DNA of 61,346 nucleotides from Mesostigma viride (lineage: Eukaryota; Streptophyta; Mesostigmatophyceae; Mesostigmatales; Mesostigmataceae), in assembly GCA_009746045.1 (NCBI GenBank), contig RPFO01000591.1, positions 1-61,346 on the forward strand. The letters are read 5' to 3'. Position numbers and translations under genes: made by a program. Shown here one piece after another: positions 45,001 through 53,811 of the stretch. Under the pieces are notes generated by a model that was not told where the DNA came from, made no database searches, and worked only from the letters and a program-made list of their open reading frames with translations. How positions within the stretch are numbered: the stretch's first letter is position 1; each line of letters begins with the position of its first letter.

Positions 45001-45551
45001 ATCAGGTCAGGGCTTCATCTGGCATTCTGTTGTCTGCAGTGGATTTATCACAACCCATTTGCATGGAGCTGTATGTGGATAGCTCAATGGACAGCAGGCA
45101 GGTCTCCAAGGTCAGGGGCAGGGCTGCAGGGCTCTTTGTGCTCAGACAGGAAGGCCTGGGGAGTTTGGTGAGCTGGTTCAGTCGCCTGCACAAACGGGTG
45201 GCTGTCAGCAGTGATGTGGCAGAATGCAGGGCTATTTGTGAAGGCATTCACACAAGCCTTTATCTGAAGGAGTTGCTTCATCAGATGACTTCTAACACTC
45301 CTTGGCCACTTCAGGTTACCACTCTTCTAAAAACAGACTCCATGGGGATGGTGCAGTTTGTGCACAGGCAGATGGCCAGAAGTAGGGACTTGGATTATCT
45401 CCTTCTTAAGGAGTTGTCCTCCTTGGCCAATATTGAGCATATCCCTGGGGTTGACAATCCTGCTGATGCTTTGACCAAGCTAGTGCAGAAGGCAGCAGTG
45501 CAATACAAGGTTCTTCAGTCTCTGATGGACCCATCTCAGCAAGCTGTCTAA
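42063..45551 (+). CDS. pol: Pol polyprotein (INT-PR-RT-RNaseH) of element 2
   Basis: This is 1162 residues from the ATG at 42063. The N-terminal 95 residues are a low-complexity linker without any protease motif. The integrase zinc region has H104, H109, C137 and C139. The integrase core has D164, D216 and E246, with 29 residues between the last two. An SH3-like tail with KRGSWSPGVV follows (about 335-395). The retropepsin-like domain has DTN at 500-502 and ALLGQNFL at 562-569. Reverse transcriptase has D765 (DFKRAFL), GLEGLRSSPIIW as the copia GLKQ..R.W equivalent (810-821), and HGDD at 859-862. RNase H has D1006, E1054, D1092 and D1135. Compared with Ty1/copia the protease has moved behind integrase. 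The ORF is uninterrupted. Processing into enzymes is expected from the family but no cleavage sites are evident. Confidence 0.92.
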   Translation: MKTSLTADAAVSMSDPMHPRAGHEGGPLILRETNVQPQRGVKASGGMHVVPAGGPGVGHEQGDSGSESEQDGSQHGDAGQPDSTVLTVPGTASSVYQELGARIHNMFGHATSLSNNFAFRMGRAPLLKACQQAASRCKCQLSSNKPRKSHAKALPQSIGDLQCDIQHIRGMQLLVCVDRYTKYKVLEHLPSMKNRYLLAALQNVRAKFPTTRIQVDMQFQHLKGDPTLPELLVTPREAHGQQGAIERAIQEVKKLIISEDWVPLSAPALVRSAWLRNVEQQLNSRVNFYYDGVAVSPMGLYHGLCPPHVLEGWKHAAHVTFAKLREKDRGWKMLEPQVGQKVLAWKEPSLYGKRGSWSPGVVTQVDEASHACLVSMEDEPKHVHRLSWSYVKPNLMNEGSQAQGSQDLQDFQVPGDITDATTTSVAGESVSPGQVAEVLVEQAARSTAGESTVKPKALTKPRGTSLAGLIGALQRAKKQPKVAKLRWHGNLGLDTALEVDTNSQVSIIGTRAAAGYSMSEPSYQFVSDFSGGVHVKVLGEVFIPILGQDTVFCVLEGYQGPALLGQNFLCQDGVVITSSLLTKEGAGQVPLINFRTTHLSRAVTRTVKRVQVCQGQEPLVDDLILPAASHPSSLGIGPHSLAGHSPINYQGLVKLMSSPIMCPQVTLGLIKSGEDWISKKCVEPVNDLPPARRLLKLKFVIKMKEVDGVKVPHVRPVLNEFKGTGECTAEELYTPGMLHDTWRLLLCVFLGLLNKGLDYGSVVIDFKRAFLEGDADVAQEKWEGKTPFYVRVPAVWKRDIHTEFLKILKGLEGLRSSPIIWRETLNRFLKEHCNLKVSPVDPCLFLGQWEGLPVYASLHGDDLHLIAPTSWLKELISIIKSKFPLGREQWQVENEPLLFVGMEATLVKKKGGEWRMLLVGGNDYQETLISKLPPTITQALCPVVRGMVAWVAGISRPDLMVIARLPDDMLVELGSAKVADQVRASSGILLSAVDLSQPICMELYVDSSMDSRQVSKVRGRAAGLFVLRQEGLGSLVSWFSRLHKRVAVSSDVAECRAICEGIHTSLYLKELLHQMTSNTPWPLQVTTLLKTDSMGMVQFVHRQMARSRDLDYLLLKELSSLANIEHIPGVDNPADALTKLVQKAAVQYKVLQSLMDPSQQAV

Positions 45552-46500
45552 GCTGGTGCATGGTTATAGGGCATTGGAGAGCAGATTGTGTGGTAGTGTC
45601 AGCATTGTGACTGGCATAATACCTGTATTTTAGTCTGTACTAAGGCTCATGGACCATGGTACACTCACTCTGATTTTAATCAGGATACAGCCAGGTTTTG
45701 GCTGGGGTTCATGCTGTTGACTACACAAGGTTGACAGGTCCCTTACAGACCATGTATTCTATTTTAAAAGAAATGTATATTTGTACATACCTCTCACAAT
45801 GGTCTGGGAACCTTTATTCTGGGGTTTATAGGGCGGGGTTCGATTCCCTGGTATTATGTTTCTACAAGCTGGCCTGTTCAGGTGTTTGCCTGTTCAGACT
45901 TCCCTAGTTCCCCAGGGCAGGATTTAATTGTTGCCTATGTGTTTCATTTTGTCATTTGTTTGCTGTGGCAGTTTACCATCTGGCAAGTAGACGGGCGCCG
46001 TAAGACGGGCGCCAATAGACCCCTGTTGAGAGAATGACAGGCAAACTATTGTAATACGCCTTACTTTGTCAAGTGGTATTTTAATTGTCATGGATTTATT
46101 GTACTTATATTGAATATGTACTGGGTTTTATGGGATTAGTATCTGGGATTAATGTAACTCACCGCCAGAAGGTCATTGTACTGGAGGCTCTACCGAGGTG
46201 ATGGGATTAATTCCTGGAGAAGACCTCATAGAATTAACCTGTATGTATTTAATTTTGTGTGCTTCTAATATCTGGTGGTACTCTGTAATGCCACTTCCAT
46301 AGGTTTTCTCCATTTCTCATGAAATGGTTTTCCCTGTGGCAGATCTGTTTCTTTTCCAGTTCCTTAAAAGAAAGGGCTGGGGGAATGGCAATGGCCATTA
46401 AAGACATCTGTTCAAGCTTCAAGCTGGAGTGAAGGACATTTCAAGCTACTTCAAGGGTCCCTGGCAGGGGATGTGATCCCTAAAGAAAAGAAGGGATTGG
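45552..46500 (+). promoter_or_regulatory. 3' noncoding region and polypurine tract of element 2
   Basis: 949 bp without a convincing ORF. It contains the T-arm-like motif at 45831-45852, an 11-bp direct repeat agacgggcgcc near 45989-46013, and the purine tract AAAGAAAAGAAGGGATTGG (46482-46500) that abuts the 3' LTR. Element 3 ends with nearly the same purine tract. Confidence 0.6.
45831..45852 (+). promoter_or_regulatory. tRNA T-arm-like motif in the 3' region of element 2
   Basis: GGGGTTCGATTCCC forms a T-loop (TTCGATT) on a 5-bp stem CGGGG/CCCTG with one G-U pair. The same 22 bp occur at 55541-55562 in element 3, although the surrounding sequence differs. It matches the polymerase III B-box; no A-box or anticodon arm is seen. 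Confidence 0.6.
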
Positions 46501-47117
46501 AGTTAACGTAAAGGATTTACGTTAGATGGATAGAGATTGTTACGCTCTTTCCAACGGCACCTTGAACGCCTCATTTGGTTAAGGAACGTAAAAGTTATGA
46601 CGTTTCCTAGGCTGTGCCGACAGTACCCGGCGCGCCACTGTGGGCGCGTACGGACACAGGATGTACAAGTGTCACTTTGATAGTCCGCAGGACGTTGACA
46701 GGACTTGTACAGGACTTGATGGTCAATTGATAGGTAGGCGCACTGTAGCGCGCCAGGACCTATGAGACAATTGATGCTGACTAGTGTACGGATAGGTCCA
46801 CAGGACTTGCCGTATGGACAATTGATAGATCTGCGCGCCAAAGGCGTGCCAGAGTCTGTGTAATCAATTGATTGACAGTTCAGCTGTGACAGTGCAGCTG
46901 AATACTTGGACGCGTCCCTAGTAAGCTATATGAGTGACTTGGTCACACCGGGACGCTAGTTCTTGCGTGCACGTTCTCTTGGCACTGCGACCCTGTCGTC
47001 TGTGCTGCGTGCAGTCTTGGAAGTGACGTGACTTACGTCTGTGTTTCCTGATTATTAATAAAGGCAACTTCCTGCAAGAACCATGGCGGAATTCGTGGCA
47101 TTCTTACCCTCACAACT
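46501..47117 (+). repeat. 3' LTR of copia-like element 2
   Basis: 617 bp, apparently identical to 39274-39890. It is followed by gtgtc (47118-47122) and satellite. Confidence 0.9.
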
Positions 47118-48737
47118 GTGTCTCCATGGCTGGCCTACGTACATGGATGGCATTTATGTATTTAATGATGAGGATTCAGGCTCCCATGGTGTCATCATGG
47201 CTTGTCTACCTACATGGTTGGCATTTATGTAACCTGAATCCTCTCATTAAGAAAATGAAGAGGATTCAGGCTCCATTGGTGTCATCATGGCTGGCCTACG
47301 TACATGGATGTCAAGGAATAGTAAATGATGAGGATTCAGGCTCCCATGGTGTCATCATGGCCCGTCTACGTACATGGATGTCAAGGAATAGTAAATGATG
47401 AGGATTCAGGCTCCCATGGGGTCATCATGGCTTGTCTACGTACATGGTTGGCATTTATGTAATTAACGAGGAGGATTCAGGCTCCATTGGTGTCATCATG
47501 GCTGGCCTACGTACATGGATGTCAAGGAATAGTAAATGATGAGGATTCAGGCTCCCATGGTGTCATCATGGCTTGTCTACGTACATGGTTGGCATTTATG
47601 TAATTAATGAGGAGGATTCAGGCTCCCATGGTGTCATCATGGCCCGTCTACTTACATGGATGGCATTTATGTAATTAATGATGAGGATTCAGGCTCCCAT
47701 GGGGTCATCATGGCTTGTCTACGTACATGGTTGGCATTTATGTAATTAATGAGGAGGATTCAGGCTCCCATGGTGTCTCCATGGCTGGCCTACGTACATG
47801 GATGTCAAGGAATAGTAAATGATGAGGATTCAGGCTCCCATGGTGTCATCATGGCCCGTCTACGTACATGGATGGCATTTATGTAATTAATGATGAGGAT
47901 TCAGGCTCCCATGGGGTCATCATGGCTTGTCTACGTACATGGTTGGCATTTATGTAATTAATGAGGAGGATTCAGGCTCCCATGGTGTCTCCATGGCTGG
48001 CCTACGTACATGGATGTCAAGGAATAGTAAATGATGAGGATTCAGGCTCCCATGGTGTCATCATGGCCTGTCTACGTACATGGATGGCATGTATGTAATT
48101 AATGATGAGGATTCAGGCTCCCATGGTGTCATCATGGCTTGTCTACGTACATGGTTGGCATTTATGTAATTAATGAGGAGGATTCAGGCTCCCATGGTGT
48201 CATCATGGCTTGTCTACGTACATGGTTGGCATTTATGTAATTAATGATGAGGATTCAGGCTCCCATGGTGTCTCCATGGCTGGCCTACGTACATGGATGT
48301 CAAGGAATAGTAAATGATGAGGATTCAGGCTCCCATGGTGTCATCATGGCCCGTGTACGTACATGGATGGCATGTATGTAATTAATGAGGAGGATTCAGG
48401 CTCCCATGGTGTCATCATGGCTGGCCTACGTACATGGATGTCAAAGAAAAAGAAATGATGAGGATTCAGGCTCCCATGGTGTCATCATGGCTGGCCTACG
48501 TACATGGATGTCTCATAAAATAAATGATGAGGATTCAGGCTCCCATGGTGTCATCATGGCTTGTCTACCTACATTGTAGGCATGTATGTAATTAATGATG
48601 AGGATTCAGGCTCCCATGGTGTCTCCATGGCTGGCCTACGTACATGAATGGCATTTATGTAATTAATGATGAGGATTCAGGCTCCCATGGTGTCATCATG
48701 GCCCGTCTACGTACATGGATGGCATTTATGTAATTAA
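47118..48737 (+). repeat. 70/71-bp satellite array, block 8
   Basis: This 1.6-kb array continues the monomer broken by element 2. The hairpin variant is at 47233-47270 and the marker trimer at 48385-48590. It matches 25.4-27.0 kb and 20.0-21.6 kb. It ends in TTAA (48734-48737). Confidence 0.95.
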
Positions 48738-48856
48738 GGGGAGGTGGCACCCCAAAACCCTTAAAAATTGAACTATGGTAATAACACTTGAAATTCATTT
48801 GCACAATGCTGAAATATGATTGCGGGCACTAAATAACATCTCTTGTGAGTTGTCCA
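48738..48856. mobile_element. TTAA-flanked element copy C, left part
   Basis: The first 119 bp of the same element as copy A, starting GGGGAGGTGGCAC after TTAA. It is cut at gtcca by the insertion of copia-like element 3; the rest is at 56799-58569. Confidence 0.85.
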
Positions 48857-49553
48857 AGTTAACGCCAAGCGCATTGGCGTGATCCTGATTCGGCATATCT
48901 CTGCGATTCCAGCGGCACCGGAACGAGTTCATTCCGACGAGTATCAAGAAAGTTATGGCGTTCCGACTTCCCGGTCGCGCGCGAGCGCGAGCCGGCTGTT
49001 CTTCTAAGTCGGACGTGAATATTTGCCGACGACATATGGGGTCGACAGTAATTCCTGGGCTGACAGGAATTAGGTGCTGTACCTACGACGGTATTGGATT
49101 AATACGTCGTACGCAGGAAATAGGAACCTTAACCTGTGGTCTGTTGGTACCGCAGGCTTAGTCCTGGACTTCTAGGTGCAGATGCAATAGTCACTGTGGA
49201 CTGTGCTCTGTGGTCACTGTGCCTGTATGGCAGACCTACTGTATAGGAGCTGGGCGCTGTACAGGTAGTGAATACTGTACCGGGGGTGTTATTACTGAGC
49301 AGGCCTCCTAGGCTGCTCAGGACTAGCAAGCACAGTGCACAAGTATATAAACAATAGGCCAGTGCCAAATGGGCATCTCTTGCGAGCCCGCCTCACGTGT
49401 TGTGCCTTGACTTGGCAAACGCGTGTACAAGCCTCAAGTGTGTGAGCGCTGTAAACATTATCCGATTTTAACAAAGCTCCGTTTCCAACCATATCACACA
49501 TTGCTGCATTGCAACCATATCCTTCACATTGCGTGTGCGAAGAAAGCTTAACT
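48857..49553 (+). repeat. 5' LTR of copia-like element 3
   Basis: 697 bp. It contains TATATAAA at 49344-49351, a good TATA box. It differs from the 3' LTR only near its last 10 bp (agcttaact against cgttaact) as far as I can see. After it comes caaattacaaccag, with no TGG primer site. Confidence 0.9.
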
Positions 49554-49646
49554 CAAATTACAACCAGTCTCAGCGGAACGGCCAGGAGGGTCGTTGCCGG
49601 TTGCGGTGTGCAGCGTTTACGACGAGAGGAGCTCGTCCGGTGGTGA

Positions 49647-50567
49647 ATGGTGCAGGAGGAACAACGGCAGCAGGATTTCCGGTTTCGGCAGTCTGCTGGG
49701 GGTTCGATTTCTCCTGAATTACGCCGTGTCGTTCGGGATCTATCTTTATTGCTTGCAGATCGTCCGCCTGTAAATCGCAGCTTCGTGCAATTCGTCGACG
49801 ACCAAGTCGAAGATTGGGAGCGAATTCTGCGACACGTGCAAACCATCGTCATTCCGGAGCACCGGAGCATCGACGACCTTGAGCAGGAGCTTCACGGGTT
49901 GGTCGGCATCCAGACGGTGATTACTGCAGTAGCAGAGCGAGTGCGGACGGAGTTGGCAGCAAGGCGAGGCGAGGTTGCGGAAGCAGCTGGCGCAGGGCGA
50001 CACAAGTTTGTGCCGACAGTAGCGGGCGCGGGAGTACCACGTGCTTTCGCAGGCGGCATCGGCGACGAGGGTGTTGCAGCGGGGCCAGTTAGGCGTGAAC
50101 GACGCGGAGCGGAGCATCACAGGCGGCTTGCAGAGGTCGGGGCGACAGCGGAAGCCATCGCCGGAGGACAGCGCGCGACAAGAGTCGGCAGGTTTCCAGA
50201 GCGAGTAAGAGTTCCTTTTCAGGAGCTGCCCCCGCCCCTTCGCGTTCGTGTGACGCGTTGGGAGGAGTTTGCACCTCTTGGGTACGTTAGTGACCTTGAG
50301 GTAGGAGCAGGGGGTGTCGCTGGGCTAGGCGACGAGGCACTCGGCGACCACGAGGTGCCAACGTACAATCCGCGAGGTACCCACGACGGGTTGTCACCTG
50401 TCTACTTTACCAACGGTGACGATTCAGTCATCGCGGGCCGACAGCGGGTCGACGACGGCGCAGCAGGTAGCAGGGTACCAGAGCTGATTGTGGTGAGCGA
50501 CAGCGACGACGACAGCGACAAGGAGAACCAGGACGCGCCTGGGGCCAGCCGTGGTGGTATTGCCTGA
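49647..50567 (+). CDS. ORF1 of element 3, unknown accessory protein with SIM-like tail
   Basis: This 306-residue protein starts at the ATG at 49647, 93 bp after the LTR. The family is not recognised. Residues about 15-115 are helical and amphipathic, probably coiled-coil. The middle (about 115-190) is Arg/Ala/Gly-rich and basic. The C-terminal part is acidic. Near the end, ELIVVSDSDDDSDKENQ (279-295) matches a SUMO-interacting motif: a hydrophobic I-V-V core followed by acidic and serine residues that casein kinase 2 could phosphorylate. It occupies the same position as ORF1 of element 2, between LTR and gag, which suggests a shared accessory role. A nuclear or chromatin-targeting role is only inferred from the SIM. 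102 bp separate it from gag. Confidence 0.7.
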   Translation: MVQEEQRQQDFRFRQSAGGSISPELRRVVRDLSLLLADRPPVNRSFVQFVDDQVEDWERILRHVQTIVIPEHRSIDDLEQELHGLVGIQTVITAVAERVRTELAARRGEVAEAAGAGRHKFVPTVAGAGVPRAFAGGIGDEGVAAGPVRRERRGAEHHRRLAEVGATAEAIAGGQRATRVGRFPERVRVPFQELPPPLRVRVTRWEEFAPLGYVSDLEVGAGGVAGLGDEALGDHEVPTYNPRGTHDGLSPVYFTNGDDSVIAGRQRVDDGAAGSRVPELIVVSDSDDDSDKENQDAPGASRGGIA

Positions 50568-50669
50568 GTGGTAACACTTGGCACTTTCCTTTCTTGTTCA
50601 GTAGCTTATATTGCTTTAATTGCTGCTTGGCCACTTGGCTGGCTATAGCAGATCTGAACAGAGACCATC

Positions 50670-51857
50670 ATGGAGGATGGAGCTATCAACCAACAAGCGG
50701 GCTTTATGGGCTTCGCGCGGCGCGGCGCTGGGATGGATGTACGAGATGGACGCGATGGACGCGGTGGACGCGATGGACGCGGGGACGGCCAGGCGCTGGG
50801 AGACCAGGCTGAGGTGCCAGATAATCAGAGCCAAGGATCGCAGGGCGGGCAGCACGCGCCAGCCGCAGATCAAGCGGCGCCCAAGCGACCGACAGTTGCT
50901 GAGGGGTACGCGGTGCTAGGCCAGTTTCAGTCCATCAAGGACAATTGGCAGCCCCGGGATGCTGAGAGGATGTTAGAGGACATGAACTTGTACACGGAGA
51001 TATACAACGGTGACAAGCTTCGCATCCTGGCGTCTAGTGCCTACATACGGCAGTCGGCGAGGCGGCTGTTCAAGTTTGTTCGGGAGCGACATGCGGCGGG
51101 GGACACCTGGGCGGCGTTTATGACGCGACTCAGGGTGTTCCTGAGTGACAAGAGGACCATAGATGGGTCCCACCTGAAGCAAGAATACCTGGACTACAAG
51201 CCCATCAAGGGGCAGCTAGTGGTCCACGCCTTTGAGGACTTCGTCAAGCTGAGGGAGGACGCCATGGCCAAGGGCTTCTTCGTCGCAGATCGGATGGCCA
51301 TGGGCGACTTTCTCAAGTCGCTGCAGCTGGATACGGTCACCATGGATAATGTGACCATCCACATGCGACAGGTCCATGGCTGGGCAGCCATGACGGACCA
51401 GTTGTATGAGTGTTTCAGCGGCAAGTACGTGGGTGGTAAGCGCCCTCGTCAGGGTGATGAGGAGGCCGCTGAACCCACGGTTAAGTCCATGAGGGGATCG
51501 GGCCACGGGGGCCCAGCGCCTTCGAGAGGGCCTGAGACCTCTTCAAGGGGTCGAGGAAGGTCCAGGAGGGGGCGTGACAGAAGGGCTGGACGGGGGACCC
51601 CGCCGAAGTCGGGACATCCACAGTCCCAGTTTGACTTCAAGAGGGTGGGTGGTCCTCCCAAGGCTGGGCCCAGCAGTGGGACCTCACGGGACATCAGTCA
51701 GGTGGAATGTTATTTCTGCCAGGGGAAGGGTCACTTCAGGAATGAGTGTCCCTCGTACCTGAGGCAGGAAGGTCAGAGCAAGCCAGCTCAGGGTGGCAGC
51801 AAGGACAAGGCTGGTCCATCCCAGGACAAGGGCAAGGGCAAGGCTGCTGATCAATGA
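50670..51857 (+). CDS. gag: Gag of copia-like element 3
   Basis: This 395-residue protein starts at the ATG at 50670 (context accatcATGg). The N-terminus has a tandem Asp/Gly/Arg repeat (about 24-42) encoded by a 9-bp DNA repeat GATGGACGC at about 50745-50790. The helical Gag core runs about 75-255. A basic RGRGRSRRGRDRRAGRG linker and FKRVGGPPK follow (about 285-335). One zinc knuckle, CYFCQGKGHFRNEC, lies at 347-360, and the tail is Lys/Gly/Gln-rich. The ORF ends GAT CAA TGA C. The pol frame (+1) is already open from 51763, so the two overlap by about 95 bp. Confidence 0.87.
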   Translation: MEDGAINQQAGFMGFARRGAGMDVRDGRDGRGGRDGRGDGQALGDQAEVPDNQSQGSQGGQHAPAADQAAPKRPTVAEGYAVLGQFQSIKDNWQPRDAERMLEDMNLYTEIYNGDKLRILASSAYIRQSARRLFKFVRERHAAGDTWAAFMTRLRVFLSDKRTIDGSHLKQEYLDYKPIKGQLVVHAFEDFVKLREDAMAKGFFVADRMAMGDFLKSLQLDTVTMDNVTIHMRQVHGWAAMTDQLYECFSGKYVGGKRPRQGDEEAAEPTVKSMRGSGHGGPAPSRGPETSSRGRGRSRRGRDRRAGRGTPPKSGHPQSQFDFKRVGGPPKAGPSSGTSRDISQVECYFCQGKGHFRNECPSYLRQEGQSKPAQGGSKDKAGPSQDKGKGKAADQ

Positions 51858-51909
51858 CGTGAGCCTGCACACATCCCTGAACCCTGGAGGGTGCCCCCAG
51901 GGGTGTGTA
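51763..51909 (+). other. Gag/pol +1 overlap at a UGA-C stop in element 3
   Basis: Reading CAA UGA C and skipping the U of the stop codon enters the pol frame, the same arrangement as in antizyme or RF2 frameshifting. A simple 1-bp indel in this copy, or initiation at the pol ATG at 51910, are alternatives. Confidence 0.45.
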
Positions 51910-53811
51910 ATGAAGCTGCTAGTGACAGCAGTGAGTGAGGGGCAGCCCCATGCTCTAGTGAAAGAGCCTATTGGACACGATGGGGCAAGCTTGGTTACCA
52001 CAGAGAGTATGCCAGCTGTAGCTGCAGTGGTTACTCGCCAACGTGCCCGCCATGGCGGTGCTGAGCCTGAGGTAGGACCTGGTGATGTGGACCCAGGTGG
52101 ATCTCAGAAGCATTCTGACCGTGCAGGACTGGCACAGGATGGTCAGGATGAGGATAGGGCTGGAGACAGTCTGACAGGCACGACCCTGGTGCCTCCTGTA
52201 CATAAGGGATCTGTACATACCTTGAGTGCTAATAATGACAATAAAAGGTTTTCTCTCTTGTATGACATTGCCTCAAGGTTGCATACCATGTTTGGCCATG
52301 CAGCTCAGTCTTTGCAAGTTGCTAGACGGCTGGGAGGAAGTGAGTTGTACTCCATCTGCCAACAGGTTGCTCAAGCTTGCAAGTGCAGGCTAGTTGCTAG
52401 AAAGCCCAAGCAGTCTCATGCCAGGACTCCTATTTTGCAGCCAGGCCATGTGCAGGTAGATATTCAGAGAATCAGGGGTTTGAAGCTGCTGGTGGCAGTG
52501 GACAGATATACCAAGTACAAGACCCTAGAGATCCTGCCTGACATGGAGAAGCCTACATTGATTGCTGCTCTGAAGTTGACAAGGAGCAGGTACCCTGGGT
52601 TGGAGTTGTTGCAGTGTGACATTCAGTTTGAGTGCTGTGAGAACCTGCCAGAGTTTCCAGAGTTGCTGATAACACCCAGGGAGAGCCACGGCCAGCAAGG
52701 GGTGGTGGAGAGAGCCATCCAAGAGATCAAGACTGTGCTGCTGGTGGAGAGGATTCCAAGAACGTCATCTGCCATTGTGACAGCTGCATGGCTACGTTCT
52801 GTGGAGGACAGGCTGAACCTGAGGACTCCCATGTTCTTTGGTGACATTGCCATCAATCCTCTTATGCTGCATACCAGGATGCTGCCAGCTGATGCTGAGC
52901 AGGCATGGAAGGAGAAGCTAGAGGCCAAGTTCCTCAAGCTGAGGCAGAAAGACAAGGGCTGGAGTGTCCTAGAACCTAACGTTGGACAACAGGTTGTTGT
53001 GTGGAAGGAACCAAGCTTTCCAGGGAAACGTGGCAGCTGGCATGATGGGGTGGTGACCCGAGTAGAAGCCGCTGGCCATAAGTGCTGGGTGGCCATTGAT
53101 GGCTCCCAAGCAGTGCACCGTCTGTCCTGGTCAAAGATCCGTCCCCGGGGAGGTAATCAAGGAGACCTCTTCCAGGTGCCCGCTGGTGTACAAGGCGGGG
53201 GTGACGTGGAGCTTCCTGATCAGGGTGCTACAGCTGTATCGAGCCCTCAGGGTGACCCTGGCCCGGCCCCTGGGGTACCTTCACATACGGTGGTTGGGCA
53301 AGCAGGCGGACAGGCTGCACCTCCGGAACGGCCCGACACCAGGCCTAGGGGTGTGCGTCTATCAGATATTGTACAGGCTTTGCAAAGAGCCAAGAAGGAG
53401 CCTAAGGTGTCCAAGCTTGTCCAGTTGGATGAACCTGAGGTAGCTGCCATGGAGATAGATACCAATGCACAGGTTTCTGTCATGGGACCTCAGCATACAG
53501 GAGAACTGCTGGTCGGAGAACCAAGTTGCCCCTGGGTGTCTGATTTCAGTGGTAGGACGCATCTAAGGGTGTTGGGAGAGGTTACTGCCCCTGTCATGGG
53601 TGTGGATGTGACCTTCCTTGTCCTAGAGAACTATGATGGCCCTGTGATTTTGGGTCAGAATTTTCTGGGCAATCCTGGGATTTCTATCAGAGCTACAGCT
53701 CTGAGAAGAGATGGCTGGGGGATGATTCCCCTAGAAAATTTCAGGACAACATTTCCAGTCAGGTGCAGGGCCAAGCCGGTCAAGGGTGTAAAACTCTCCT
53801 TTGACATATGA
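51910..53811 (+). pseudogene. pol: Pol part A (INT-PR) of element 3, ends at a frameshift
   Basis: The first ATG in the frame is at 51910; the frame is open from 51763. Numbering from 51793, the integrase zinc region has H164, H169, C197 and a following Cys-rich end. The integrase core has D223, D276 and E306, with 29 residues between the last two. The SH3-like tail has KRGSWHDGVV (about 395-450). The retropepsin-like domain has DTN at 556-558 and VILGQNFL at 618-625. The frame ends at the TGA at 53809-53811. Compared with elements 1 and 2, about 30 residues of the PR-RT linker are missing and the frame shifts here, so RT is in another frame. This looks like an internal deletion that broke the gene, but a second programmed shift cannot be excluded. 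Confidence 0.75.

Larger units (their letters stand above)
39274..47117 (+). mobile_element. Copia-like LTR retrotransposon, element 2 (intact)
   Basis: This 7844-bp element has two 617-bp LTRs that look identical and the target duplication gtgtc (39269-39273 and 47118-47122). The ends are AGTTAACG...CACAACT, fixed exactly by comparison with the empty site gtgtctccatggctgg. Internal order is ORF1 (unknown), gag, in-frame UGA, pol (INT-PR-RT-RNaseH), then a 949-bp noncoding 3' region with a tRNA T-arm-like motif, polypurine tract and 3' LTR. All frames are open, so it is recent and possibly competent. Confidence 0.93.

Noticed and set aside
48955-49501. Small ORFs in the LTR of element 3
   Set aside because: LTR sequence; repeated only because the LTR is repeated.
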